A program made the position numbers and the translations under genes. Below, one piece after another: positions 1-8,033 of a DNA stretch of 25,396 nucleotides (the first letter of the stretch is position 1; each line of letters starts with the position of its first letter). A model generated the notes under the pieces. It was not told the DNA's origin and did not search any database. It was given only the letters and a program-made list of their open reading frames with translations. The stretch is from Oscillospiraceae bacterium (lineage in GTDB: Bacteria; Bacillota; Clostridia; Oscillospirales; Oscillospiraceae): contig WRMX01000012.1 of the NCBI GenBank assembly GCA_009776905.1, forward strand, positions 1,894 to 27,289, written 5' to 3'.

Positions 1-1268
1 CCCTTATACGCTTTCCCGATGGAAGTGAAAAAGTTCGCGGTAAGCGGCTGCAAACCAAACAGGCAAACCATCATCATATATATTCTCATATAACGCTCGC
101 CGAAGTGGAAGTATAGCTCGCTGCCCGAGCCGAAGATGCTGATGATTTCTCTGGGAAACAGTTGAAAGCAAGCGAATATCACAATGGAAATCGCAATGAC
201 AGACCCCACCGCGCGCAGATACGTCGCCTTGACGCGGGCGTAATTCTTCGCGCCATAATTGAAACCGACGATGGGCTGGCATCCCTGTGCTATGCCGACA
301 TTGAACGCAATTACGATAACATTCACTTTTGCGAGGACGCCGACTACCGAAAGGGGGATGTCGCTGCCGTATATGCTATCCGCGCCGTATATCTTTAAGG
401 TGTTGTTCATCACGATTTGCACGATCATCATCATAAAGTGGTTCAAAAAGCCGGGCACTCCGAGCTTGGCGATGGCTTTGATGCAATCAGCTTTAAAGCT
501 CGGAACATAGTCCCCCAATTTGACGCTTTTGAAGCGCAAAAGATATCTCACTACCAGCAGTAAAGAGATAAATTGGCTGATAATTGTCGCATATGCGGCG
601 CCGGCGATACCCCAGCCGAAAACAAAGATGAATAGCGGGTCGAGCATCATATTCAGCACGGCTCCGCAAGCAACGGAAAAAAGCGAATAGCTGGGACTGC
701 CGTCGGCGCGGATAAAATAGCTGCACCCCGATGAAAACACGACGAACGGGACGCCGCATGCGATGATCCGCGTGTATGTCACCGCCAAGTCAAAAATATT
801 ATCCGTCGCACCGAATGCCCTCATCAAAGATTCCGTGAACGCAAAAGAGACGATTCCAATGCAGACGCCGGCTATTGCGAGCAGCGTGAGACTTGTGCCG
901 ATTATCCGCGCTGCTGCCTCTTTTTTCTTTGCGCCCATGTTGAGGTTGAAATTGGATGCGCCACCCACGCCCAGCATGATCGCCATCGCCGTGCACAGTG
1001 TCGTGATGGGAAACGAGATGCTCGTGGCGGCGTTTCCGAGAAAACCAATGCTGTGCCCGATGAAAATCTGGTCGGTGATATTGTATATGGCGCTGATCAG
1101 CGAGCTTGTGATCGCAGGAATGGCGAACTTCAGCATCAGCCGCACGATTGGCTGCGTTCCGAGCGGATTCTCCGCCGGAGGTCCGCCGCCTTGCGGGTTT
1201 CCGCCGCCCCCGGCTTGCGCGCCGCCTTGCGGGCTTCCGCCGCTTCCGAACTGCTCTTCTATATCCAC
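1..1268 (-). CDS. MATE family multidrug/cation efflux transporter (C-terminus outside window)
   Basis: This is a multi-spanning inner-membrane antiporter of the MATE/DinF superfamily; the substrate cannot be read from sequence. I translated the minus strand from a GTG at 1268 and it stays open to the left edge (about 422 codons). Family-typical stretches are an N-terminal helix with NITDQIFIGH, then GVGGASNFNLNMGAKKKEAA, LDPLFIFVFGWGIAGAA and, near the left edge, GIAQGCQPIVGFNYGAKNY. An in-frame TAG three codons' width upstream (1272-1274) rules out a longer start, and GGGGG at 1275-1279 can serve as the ribosome binding site. The first 30 or so residues are an unusual Gly/Gln/Pro-rich tail with repeated PQGG. 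The gene starts 3 nt after the stop of the molybdopterin-binding protein gene, so it is probably translated from the same message. The family call is secure; the link to molybdenum is inference. Confidence 0.9.
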   Translation of the reverse strand, partial: MDIEEQFGSGGSPQGGAQAGGGGNPQGGGPPAENPLGTQPIVRLMLKFAIPAITSSLISAIYNITDQIFIGHSIGFLGNAATSISFPITTLCTAMAIMLGVGGASNFNLNMGAKKKEAAARIIGTSLTLLAIAGVCIGIVSFAFTESLMRAFGATDNIFDLAVTYTRIIACGVPFVVFSSGCSYFIRADGSPSYSLFSVACGAVLNMMLDPLFIFVFGWGIAGAAYATIISQFISLLLVVRYLLRFKSVKLGDYVPSFKADCIKAIAKLGVPGFLNHFMMMIVQIVMNNTLKIYGADSIYGSDIPLSVVGVLAKVNVIVIAFNVGIAQGCQPIVGFNYGAKNYARVKATYLRAVGSVIAISIVIFACFQLFPREIISIFGSGSELYFHFGERYMRIYMMMVCLFGLQPLTANFFTSIGKAYK

Positions 1269-1271
1269 AAC

Positions 1272-2297
1272 CTACCCCCTGCCAAAATAGCACCGCGGAT
1301 ATGTGCACTCCGCGCAAGCAGAGCAAAACCCGCCTTCCCCCAACCCCGGAATATCATCCTTCGATATCTCTATGCCCGCAAAAATTCTGGGGAGAAACAC
1401 ATCGAGGCTAGTCACCGGCGAATGCATCGACGCCCCGGGGACGCCAACAAGGACAGTATTTCCCAAATACGCAATGGTCAGCATGTTGCCGGGCTGCATC
1501 GGCATGCCCTGCGTGATCACCCGCGCCCCGCACGAACGTATAGCCGTCGGAGTCAGATCATCGGGGTCGACGGACATGCCGCCCGTTAGAAGAATGAGCT
1601 CCGCTCCACGCGCGACAAACTTATTGATCGCATCAATGATTGTCTCTAAATCGTCAGGGCATTTCACCGCACCGATGAACTCCGCATCGAACTTTCCAAG
1701 CTTATTCCTTAAAATCGGCTCGAACTTGTCTTCGATCCGCCCATAGTAGATCTCGCTTCCCGTGATAATCGCGCCGCAAATAAGCTTCTTATACGGCAGC
1801 ACAGTAAAGACCGGAGCATTGTCGCCGGCAATTTTTTCCATAGCATCGACATTCGCGCGCTTTGTGACAAGCGGGACGATTCTGAGCCCGCCAAGCTTCT
1901 GCTCCGTTTTTACATCGGTATAATTAGGGAGGCAAGAGACCGTATAATCGCCGACCTCATTGATTTGACGCAGCGCGGAGCGGTTGATGCTGAACAGCCC
2001 GCGCCTCTGCGCATACATAACGATTTTTCCCTCCGCAGGAACATCATCAAAAACGATGCCATCGCCGCAAACAGCCTTCGCAGCTGCAAGCGCCGCATCG
2101 TCCTCATGAACCTCGTCCGCCTCCGGCTCCCAAACAAAGACATGATTCTTGCCGATATTCATTAATGACGGAATATCGGTATCTTTTATGATATGGCCGC
2201 GCTTGAACATGGCGCCCTTTTTGCCATCCGGGAAAATCCCCGTGATATCGTGGCACAGCTCCTGCCCAATAGCTTCCTCGACGCTAATCTTTTTCAT
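1272..2297 (-). CDS. MoaB/MogA-like molybdopterin-binding protein with C-terminal cysteine tail
   Basis: A 341-residue protein with a MoCF-binding fold in its second half: TGSEIYYGRIEDKF at about 179-192 and the hallmark GGMSVDPDD at 239-247, followed by GVPGASM at 285-291. These are the family's molybdopterin/AMP-contacting loops. The first 150 residues form an extra domain of unclear function. The C-terminus carries four cysteines, C325, C328, C331 and C336 (spacing C-x2-C-x2-C-x4-C) inside FCSACAECTYPRCYFGRG, which could hold a metal or iron-sulfur cluster. I believe relatives of this long form occur in clostridial molybdenum cofactor loci, but the exact reaction is not established. The ATG at 2297 directly abuts the TAG of the upstream MOSC gene, indicating translational coupling. 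It likely acts in cofactor assembly or delivery together with MoeA and the MOSC protein. Confidence 0.85.
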   Translation of the reverse strand: MKKISVEEAIGQELCHDITGIFPDGKKGAMFKRGHIIKDTDIPSLMNIGKNHVFVWEPEADEVHEDDAALAAAKAVCGDGIVFDDVPAEGKIVMYAQRRGLFSINRSALRQINEVGDYTVSCLPNYTDVKTEQKLGGLRIVPLVTKRANVDAMEKIAGDNAPVFTVLPYKKLICGAIITGSEIYYGRIEDKFEPILRNKLGKFDAEFIGAVKCPDDLETIIDAINKFVARGAELILLTGGMSVDPDDLTPTAIRSCGARVITQGMPMQPGNMLTIAYLGNTVLVGVPGASMHSPVTSLDVFLPRIFAGIEISKDDIPGLGEGGFCSACAECTYPRCYFGRG

Positions 2298-2732
2298 CTA
2301 TGCAATAACCTCAATGTCGTCGCCCGCCTTGATGCTGCCTTCTTCAAGCACGATTGCGAAGATCCCCTCACGAGGCATGACGCAATCGCCGGTTTTCTTT
2401 TTGATGGCGCAGCCATCGTTATGGCACTCTTTGCCGATTTGCGTAACCTCCAGCAATGCGCCGCCGACCTGCATTTTTGTCCCGACCGGCAGTTCATACA
2501 GGCACAGCCCCCGGGTAAGCACGTTCTCCGCGAAAACGCCCGCTTCGAGGTTGGGTATCCGGTCGCGCAATTTGTCGACGCTTTCGTCGGCAAGCAGGCT
2601 CACCTGCCGATGCCAATCACCCGCATGCGCATCGCCGACGACGCCATGGTTGAGCTTAACATGGATTTCCGGTACGGGCGTCTTAATAACGCCCTTGATA
2701 TCACTTGTACACACCGCGAGAACAGTCGCCAA
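2298..2732 (-). CDS. MOSC domain-containing protein
   Basis: A compact single-domain MOSC protein of 144 residues. MOSC domains are sulfur-carrier modules found at the C-terminus of Moco sulfurases and as stand-alone proteins in molybdenum cofactor operons. Visible family features are DAHAGDWHRQVSLL (residues 34-47), GVFAENVLTRG (65-75) and the cysteine-containing block GKECHNDGCAIKKKTGDC with C103, C108 and C117, followed by MPREGIFAIV. The predicted start is a TTG at 2732: GGAGGGG lies six bases upstream of it, and no better ATG exists in frame before the conserved region. It sits between moaC (86 nt upstream) and the molybdopterin-binding protein (0 nt downstream). A role in sulfuration or late maturation of the cofactor is likely but not proven. 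Confidence 0.9.
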   Translation of the reverse strand: MATVLAVCTSDIKGVIKTPVPEIHVKLNHGVVGDAHAGDWHRQVSLLADESVDKLRDRIPNLEAGVFAENVLTRGLCLYELPVGTKMQVGGALLEVTQIGKECHNDGCAIKKKTGDCVMPREGIFAIVLEEGSIKAGDDIEVIA

Positions 2733-2818
2733 TTATATCCCCTCCAAAATGATTTCTTGCTCTTGGTCACGCTCTTGCGCTCGGCAGATGCTTTTTGCTA
2801 CCTCACCGGGCGTGAATT

Positions 2819-3292
2819 TTAATGATTTCTTATATATTCGCCGCTTTTGCCACCGCTTTTTCTCAGTAAAACAATATTGCTTATTTCAATATCTCTTTGG
2901 ACAGCTTTGCACATATCATATATGGTCAGAGCAGCTACGGAAGCAGCAGTCATCGCTTCCATTTCCACGCCGGTCTCGCCAACGCAGCGCACGGTGGCGG
3001 TAATGTCAATGGCGTGCCGCCCGCTGTCCATAACAAAACCGATATCGACTCCGGTGATGGAAATCGGATGGCACATCGGAATGAGATCGGGGGTACGCTT
3101 CGCGGCCATGATACCGGCAACTTGCGCGACAGCCAGCACATCGCCTTTCTTCATTTGCCCGGACTCTATCAAGCCGAATGTCTCAGCATTCACAAACACG
3201 GTCGCGCCGGCAACAGCCTCTCGCAGCGTCGCGTTTTTCTCGCTGACATCAACCATCTTCGCGCGCCCCTCATTATTAAAATGAGTCAGCAT
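2819..3292 (-). CDS. moaC: cyclic pyranopterin monophosphate synthase MoaC
   Basis: MoaC works with MoaA in the first step of molybdenum cofactor synthesis, converting the MoaA product 3',8-cyclo-GTP to cyclic pyranopterin monophosphate. The protein has the full family pattern: MVDVSEKNATLREAVA near the N-terminus, KKGDVLAVAQVAGIMAAKRT, the strongly conserved PMCHPISITGVD, and VGETGVEMEAMTAASVAALTIYDMCKA toward the end. I chose the ATG at 3292 (giving 157 residues) over an in-frame start at 3316, because GGAGGGG lies four bases upstream of 3292 and MLTHFN is the usual N-terminus. The leader between moaA and this gene contains three degenerate palindromic repeat copies (3335-3445), so its expression may be tuned separately within the operon. 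Confidence 0.95.
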   Translation of the reverse strand: MLTHFNNEGRAKMVDVSEKNATLREAVAGATVFVNAETFGLIESGQMKKGDVLAVAQVAGIMAAKRTPDLIPMCHPISITGVDIGFVMDSGRHAIDITATVRCVGETGVEMEAMTAASVAALTIYDMCKAVQRDIEISNIVLLRKSGGKSGEYIRNH

Positions 3293-3334
3293 AAAACCCC
3301 TCCGCCTATAAGCCATTATGAATTAAGGCCAGTA

Positions 3335-3445
3335 TAATGAGGGTTGCACCCCCCACAGCCCGGACGCCTCAAACATGGAGGTTCCATCCCCACAATCCGG
3401 ATGCCTATAACGTGGGGGATCTACCCCCAAACCCCGGACGCCCTT
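3335..3445 (-). repeat. three tandem degenerate copies of the palindromic leader repeat
   Basis: Three units of about 36-38 nt follow each other at 3335-3370, 3371-3408 and 3409-3445. Read on the minus strand, each has the order GGCGTCCGGG, a G-run, a short loop, a C-run and then CACGTT or a variant. The third copy (3409-3445) is best preserved, with five G pairing to five C; the other two are degraded by mismatches. They lie between the moaA stop and the moaC ribosome binding site and point toward moaC. They fill most of this 163-nt gap, and no gene or clear promoter was seen there. Confidence 0.8.
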
Positions 3446-3455
3446 GATAATTGCA

Positions 3456-4403
3456 TTATCCGCCGATCGCGTTCATATTGCGCAAACTGGCGCTAACCTC
3501 ACCGGCGTCGAGCCTGTGCTTCTGCGGTTTGCGCAATATCGCGGAACGAATGGCATCTTCCAGCTCCGCGCCCTTCAAGCCGCGCAAATTAATCTCATCC
3601 GCCGAATGCAAGCACGGCTTCAACATCCCATCGGCGGAAACACGGATCCTGTTGCATGTAGGGCAGAAATGCGAACTGATCGGGCTGATCAAACCGACGG
3701 TCCCCAGCCCGTCCGGCAGCCTGTATAACCTGGCGACGCCATCGATGCCGGCGTCGCGCAATTCAGGAGCAATCTCCAGCACATGATCGGCGCTGATGAA
3801 ACGCCCCTCCGCCCAATCAGCGCATTCGCCTATAGGCATGACCTCGATAAACCTCACATTCACGTTATACCTGCGCGTCAGTTCAAGCAAAGAGGCAATC
3901 TCGCCATCGTTGACCCCTCCGATGAGCACTGCATTGATTTTTACAGAATCGAACCCCGTTTCCAAAGCAACCCTCACGCCATCAAGCGCATTAGCTAGAG
4001 TGCCGATGCGGGTGATCTTACGATAAGTATCAGGATCGATAGAATCCAAACTGATGTTGAGCCGCTGCACGCCCGCAGACTTTATTTCCATCGCAAACTT
4101 CGGAAGCAAAATCCCGTTCGTCGTCATGCAAAGCTCGCGAATCCCCGGAGTGCCGGAAATAACCCGGCAAATATCGACTATGCCATTGCGTACCAAAGGC
4201 TCTCCGCCCGTAACGCGTACTTTTGAAATGCCGCAAATGGCGGCCGCGCGGACGACCTCCGCAATCTCATCGACAGACATTATATCGCTATGGGAGCGCT
4301 TTTCCACGCCGCCTTCCGGCATGCAATATATGCAGCGCAGATTGCATAAATCCGTCACCGAAAGCCTCAGATAGTATATTTCTCTTTGAAAATTATCTCT
4401 CAT
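3456..4403 (-). CDS. moaA: GTP 3',8-cyclase MoaA (radical SAM)
   Basis: MoaA is the radical SAM enzyme that cyclises GTP at the start of molybdenum cofactor synthesis in the cytoplasm. The N-terminal cluster motif is DLCNLRCIYC, with C20, C24 and C27 from the chosen start. The second, substrate-binding 4Fe-4S site is the C-terminal FCPTCNRIRVSADGMLKPC. The protein ends with Gly-Gly, as is required in MoaA. The start is set at the ATG at 4403 (315 residues, MRDNFQREIYYLRLSVTDLC); an upstream in-frame GTG at 4439 lies inside a palindromic repeat and adds atypical residues. An AGGAG lies 13 nt upstream, rather far, and its first bases come from the repeat at 4419-4445. It follows moeA after 52 nt and is probably in the same transcript. 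Confidence 0.96.
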   Translation of the reverse strand: MRDNFQREIYYLRLSVTDLCNLRCIYCMPEGGVEKRSHSDIMSVDEIAEVVRAAAICGISKVRVTGGEPLVRNGIVDICRVISGTPGIRELCMTTNGILLPKFAMEIKSAGVQRLNISLDSIDPDTYRKITRIGTLANALDGVRVALETGFDSVKINAVLIGGVNDGEIASLLELTRRYNVNVRFIEVMPIGECADWAEGRFISADHVLEIAPELRDAGIDGVARLYRLPDGLGTVGLISPISSHFCPTCNRIRVSADGMLKPCLHSADEINLRGLKGAELEDAIRSAILRKPQKHRLDAGEVSASLRNMNAIGG

Positions 4404-4418
4404 ACTAAGAATAATACT

Positions 4419-4445
4419 CCTAACGTGGGCTGCGCCCACAACCCA
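4419..4445 (-). repeat. palindromic leader repeat, short variant, upstream of moaA
   Basis: A 27-nt element with stem GTGGGC/GCCCAC around a GCA loop, read on the minus strand toward moaA. It is identical over all 27 nt to the reverse complement of 18841-18867, upstream of the sigma factor gene. Its 3' end runs into the AGGAG that is the candidate ribosome binding site of moaA. Confidence 0.85.
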
Positions 4446-4455
4446 GTCTCTCCGG

Positions 4456-5673
4456 TTATAACAACCTATATGCCTTAATTACAGTACCCGCAGGAAGCGG
4501 GGGGGACCCCATCGGAATCTCGGCCAGAAGGTCGCTGCCTGCAAATGAGGAAACCTCCTCGCTCCCTTGGCCGCCCCCCTCCACAAAGAACGCGCGCGAA
4601 TCAATTATCTCCAGCTTTCCGCGCAAAATCCGCAGTTTCGGGCTATTCTTTGGATAAGGATCGCGAAGGACGAGATCAATCTCGGGGAAAAAACAATCCG
4701 ACCGGCCGCAAAGCTTTTTGATATATGGCATGGCGATCCTCAGCAGCCCCAAAACCGCGGCCGCAGGATTGCCCGATAGCCCCAAAATGACCTTGCCATC
4801 CTTGACGGCAGCCATCAACGCGCCGCCGGGACGCATCGACACCTTCCAAAAAAGCACGTCAGCCCCAAGAATCTCCGCCGACCTGACGGCCCAATCATAA
4901 TCGCCGACAGAAGCTCCGCCCGTGGTGATCACCATATCTGAAGACTCAAGCGCGCTCATAATCGCAGCAGCAATGACATTTGGATCGTCAGGAACAGACC
5001 CGCCGTTGCGAGGAGCGGCGCCCGTCTCCGAAAGATAAGAAGAAATCGTGTGAACATTGCTGTTATATATGGCAGCAGGCCGCAGCGGCTCCCCAACCTC
5101 GCACAACTCAGTGCCCGTGCTGAGCACTGTGATGGCCGGCTTTTTATAGACCTCGACACGAGCGATGCCCTGATTTGCGATCGCCGCAATAATCGGCGCA
5201 GCGATCAGAGTCCCTTCCGGCACGATGAGGTCGCCGGGCATGGCGTCGGCGCCCGCATAAACGATATCTGTGTTTGGAGCAATGGGCTTGAAGATGCGCA
5301 CCAAAGACTCATCAAATTCAGTATCTTCATATTTGATCGTCGTATCCGCGCCATGAGGAATCGGGGCGCCTGTGAGAATTTTCGCAGCCAAACCATGGGA
5401 AATATCATACTTTGGAGCGATGCCTGCGGGGATTTCCTCCGTGATTTTAAGCACGACAGGGCTCTCAGGCGTGGCGCTTGCGGTATCTTCGCCACGCAGC
5501 GCAAAGCCGTCGTAAGGACTCCTGTCAAAAGGCGGATAAGGTATTCCGGCAATGATAGGACTTGCCAGCACGCGCTTGTTCGCATCGCCAAGCGCGACTG
5601 TTTCGGTCCGCAGCGTCGCCGCTTGGCTAAATATTATATTGCATGCTGCGTTCGTTTCGACATTCTTGAGCAT
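4456..5673 (-). CDS. moeA: molybdopterin molybdotransferase MoeA
   Basis: MoeA inserts molybdate into adenylylated molybdopterin, the last general step of cofactor synthesis. The 405-residue length is normal. Family motifs appear in order: PYPPFDRSPYDGFALRG at 46-62, KILTGAPIPHGADTTIKYED at about 96-115, ITVLSTGTEL in the MogA-like domain III, ITTGGASVGDYDW, VSMRPGGALMAA, GLSGNPAAAV, and a C-terminal beta domain ending in AGTVIKAYRLL. GGAGGTGA lies 12 nt before the ATG at 5673, and a TGA just upstream in frame excludes a longer protein. As the first gene after the promoter at 5731-5759 it appears to head the molybdenum cofactor operon. No moaD, moaE or modABC genes are in the window, so those parts of the pathway must be elsewhere. 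Confidence 0.96.
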   Translation of the reverse strand: MLKNVETNAACNIIFSQAATLRTETVALGDANKRVLASPIIAGIPYPPFDRSPYDGFALRGEDTASATPESPVVLKITEEIPAGIAPKYDISHGLAAKILTGAPIPHGADTTIKYEDTEFDESLVRIFKPIAPNTDIVYAGADAMPGDLIVPEGTLIAAPIIAAIANQGIARVEVYKKPAITVLSTGTELCEVGEPLRPAAIYNSNVHTISSYLSETGAAPRNGGSVPDDPNVIAAAIMSALESSDMVITTGGASVGDYDWAVRSAEILGADVLFWKVSMRPGGALMAAVKDGKVILGLSGNPAAAVLGLLRIAMPYIKKLCGRSDCFFPEIDLVLRDPYPKNSPKLRILRGKLEIIDSRAFFVEGGGQGSEEVSSFAGSDLLAEIPMGSPPLPAGTVIKAYRLL

Positions 5674-5730
5674 ACGGTCGCATCACCTCCCATGCATCTC
5701 GCACGCGCTGATAAAATGCTTGCACATCTT

Positions 5731-5759
5731 ACGATATCACCGCAAGGCAAATATGTCAA
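5731..5759 (-). promoter_or_regulatory. predicted sigma-A promoter of the molybdenum cofactor operon
   Basis: On the minus strand a perfect -35 TTGACA (5759-5754) is followed after 17 nt by TATCGT (5736-5731) as -10. Initiation near 5724 would give a leader of about 50 nt before moeA. It stands back to back with the promoter predicted for the U32 gene. No Moco riboswitch fold was recognised in the short leader. Confidence 0.6.
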
Positions 5760-5783
5760 CTGAATCTGTTTTTAAAAAAGCTA

Positions 5784-5812
5784 TGGAAAAGCTGCATGAT
5801 ATGTGATACAAT
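5784..5812 (+). promoter_or_regulatory. predicted promoter of the U32-mre operon
   Basis: TGGAAA (5784-5789, four of six matches to the -35 consensus), a 17-nt spacer, then TACAAT (5807-5812) with an upstream TG that makes an extended -10. It lies about 42 nt before the U32 start codon. Confidence 0.5.
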
Positions 5813-5853
5813 ACCTCATTGACCACAGAACAAAAGTATCATCAGGTGAGAAT

Positions 5854-7944
5854 ATGCTGGAAATACTAGCGCCCGCCGGATCGCCCGAGGGGGTTATCGC
5901 GGCAGTACAAAACGGGGCGGACGCAGTTTACATGGGCTTCGGCGACCACAACGCCCGCATGGACGCGAAAAACTTCACACGTGACGAATTTGGCAGAGCC
6001 CTGGAATACTGTCGTATCCGGGGTGTAAAAGCATACCTCGCGCTCAACACGCTCGTCGCCGACAACGAAATGCCTCAGGCTGTTGAAATCGCAAAAGAAG
6101 CGAGCCGCCTCGGCGCGGACGCAATCATCATACAAGACCTTGGCACAATGATGGCCATACGCCAAGCCCTCCCCGACATTCCCATACACGCAAGCACGCG
6201 CATGGGAATCCACAACCTCGAAGGCGTCAACATTGCAGCCGCAATAGGCATAAAGCGCGTCAACGCAGCCCCCGAACTATCTCGGCGAAAGCTGGCGTAC
6301 ATCTGCCGGCACTCGCCAATCGACATCGGAGTCGTTGTGCACGGAATGCAATGCATGGGGTACGGCGGACAATGCTACATGAGCGCCGTCACAAACCATA
6401 GCAGCGACAACAGAGGCAAATGCACGAGGCCGTGCCGCCTGAGATACAACACGGTCGGTTACACGGCAAAACGGCCGCTCAGCCTCAGAGACATGTGCCT
6501 CATCCGATACATGGACGACCTGGACCTGATCGGCGTCAAATCCGTCGTCATAGAAGGGCGCTCCAAGCGTCCCGAATACGCCGCGATACTCACGGGCATC
6601 TACTCAAAAGCAGCCATCAAAGGCAAAATCCCATCGCATGACGAGTTGCGGGCCATACAAACAACAATATCGGGCCAAGGCTTCACGGACGGCTACTACG
6701 CCGACAGGCAGGGCACGGACATGATGGCCACGCACGATGTTGATACAAAAGAAGACTCGGTCATGTTTACGACAGCGCGCAAAAACTACCTCAACGGAGA
6801 ATTCCAACGAGTCCCCGTGCGCTTCGTCGCCACGGTCGCTAAAGGCAAAAAAGTGAAAATTGCCGCAGTTGACGACATGAAACATACGGCGGTCCTATAT
6901 GGATCCGTCCCCGAGCCGGCATTCCACAAGGAGCTCACAATCACGGCGATGCAAACGCAACTGCACAAAACCGGGGGCACGCCATTTTTATGCGCCGGCG
7001 TCAAAGGCACTGTCGAGCCGGGCCTCGCGCTCCCCGTGGCCGCATGGGGAGACATGCGCAGGGCATTGCTTGCAGAAATCGTTGAGCAGCGCAAACCAGT
7101 TAAAGAACGGGCGGAACGCGAATTCGTCCCCGGGCAGCACATGCCCGGACACGCTGAGCCGCCACGTTTGACGATATCGGTCATGAAGGCCGAGCAGCTG
7201 TCGATAGGCATGTCCGAGTTAAACCCCTGCATGGTCTATGTTCCTGTCATGGAAATATATAACGAGCCGCCTGCGCTCAGAGCGCTGCTCGCCAATAGAG
7301 ATATCGATGTTGCAGTCTCCCTGCCGCGTATCATTCACGACAACGAAAAGAAAAATGTTTCCGACATGCTCAGCAGAGCGCTGACCCTTGGCATCACCGA
7401 TGCCCTTGTCAGCAACATCGGGCACATACAATTCGCAAAGAGTCATGGCATGAACGTCAGGGGCGACTTTGGCCTCAATGTCTACAACTCCGAGACGCTC
7501 CGCGTCCTGCGCAGCCTGGGGCTCTCGTCCGCCACGCTATCGTTTGAGCTTCGTTTTGCCGAAATACGCGACATGTCCAAGCATATCGACACTGAGCTCA
7601 TCGTTTATGGCCGCCTGCCGCTCATGGTGTCGGAGACTTGCATCATCAAAAACAGCACGGGCGCATGCACATGCGACAGCTTTGCCGGCATAGAAGACGG
7701 CCAGGGCGCTCTATACCCCGTCGTGCCGGAGTTCGGATGCCGGAATATATTGCTCAATTCCAAAAAGCTGTTTCTGGCGGACAAGCGCCGTTCGACCGCG
7801 ACTCTCGGCTTATGGGCGGAACGTCTTTTTTTCACGACCGAGAACGCTGTCGAATGCGTCGCTGTCATGAAAAGATATATGGGGCAAAGCAACTATGCTC
7901 CTTCGGGGTATACAAGGGGTTTGTACTACAGCGGAGTGGAATGA
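5854..7944 (+). CDS. large U32 family protein (TrhP/RlhA-like, historically peptidase U32)
   Basis: U32 proteins were named collagenase-like peptidases, but characterised members (TrhP, RlhA) are iron-sulfur proteins needed for hydroxylation of tRNA U34 or 23S rRNA. This 696-residue protein begins with the typical MLEILAPAGSPEGVIAAVQNGADAVY. Its metal-binding region shows C167, C174, C190 and C194 within HGMQCMGYGGQC and DNRGKCTRPCR, a plausible 4Fe-4S ligand set. The longer C-terminal half, with TCIIKNSTGACTC and EFGCRNILLNSKKLFLADKR, marks the large-form subfamily. I chose the ATG at 5854 because AGGTGAG lies four bases upstream; an in-frame ATG at 5803 lies at the predicted promoter. Its stop overlaps a small ORF by ATGA. 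RNA modification is the more likely role, protease activity less so. Confidence 0.85.
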   Translation: MLEILAPAGSPEGVIAAVQNGADAVYMGFGDHNARMDAKNFTRDEFGRALEYCRIRGVKAYLALNTLVADNEMPQAVEIAKEASRLGADAIIIQDLGTMMAIRQALPDIPIHASTRMGIHNLEGVNIAAAIGIKRVNAAPELSRRKLAYICRHSPIDIGVVVHGMQCMGYGGQCYMSAVTNHSSDNRGKCTRPCRLRYNTVGYTAKRPLSLRDMCLIRYMDDLDLIGVKSVVIEGRSKRPEYAAILTGIYSKAAIKGKIPSHDELRAIQTTISGQGFTDGYYADRQGTDMMATHDVDTKEDSVMFTTARKNYLNGEFQRVPVRFVATVAKGKKVKIAAVDDMKHTAVLYGSVPEPAFHKELTITAMQTQLHKTGGTPFLCAGVKGTVEPGLALPVAAWGDMRRALLAEIVEQRKPVKERAEREFVPGQHMPGHAEPPRLTISVMKAEQLSIGMSELNPCMVYVPVMEIYNEPPALRALLANRDIDVAVSLPRIIHDNEKKNVSDMLSRALTLGITDALVSNIGHIQFAKSHGMNVRGDFGLNVYNSETLRVLRSLGLSSATLSFELRFAEIRDMSKHIDTELIVYGRLPLMVSETCIIKNSTGACTCDSFAGIEDGQGALYPVVPEFGCRNILLNSKKLFLADKRRSTATLGLWAERLFFTTENAVECVAVMKRYMGQSNYAPSGYTRGLYYSGVE

Positions 7945-8033
7945 CCCTTGGAGCTTGGGACATAAATACCGGGCTCACAGCGCGATTGGAAGCCCTCGCC
8001 AAAAAGACTCGAAAGGGACGATCAATGCCATGA
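7941..8033 (+). CDS. possible 30-codon ORF linking the U32 gene to mreC
   Basis: A short ORF, MTLGAWDINTGLTARLEALA followed by KKTRKGRSMP, starts in an ATGA overlap with the U32 stop and ends in an ATGA overlap with the mreC start, so it fills exactly the gap between the two genes. GGAGTGGA lies immediately upstream of its ATG. It has an acidic/hydrophobic first half and a very basic end, with no membrane segment. I do not recognise it. It could be a microprotein or simply a translational coupler that carries ribosomes to mreC. At this length an open frame alone is weak evidence; the exact fit at both ends is what makes it notable. Confidence 0.4.
   Translation: MTLGAWDINTGLTARLEALAKKTRKGRSMP

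Noticed and set aside
3335..3445. Three regularly spaced repeats that could look like a small CRISPR array
   Set aside because: The units abut with no unique spacers, are themselves degenerate palindromes, and the same unit occurs singly at other loci; no cas gene is near.
4404..4439. Longer MoaA starting at an upstream GTG
   Set aside because: The GTG lies within the palindromic repeat, and the extra 12 residues are not part of the MoaA family's N-terminus.
5674..5730. Possible Moco riboswitch upstream of moeA
   Set aside because: The predicted leader is only about 50 nt and no Moco-motif helices could be recognised; it is too short for the known class.
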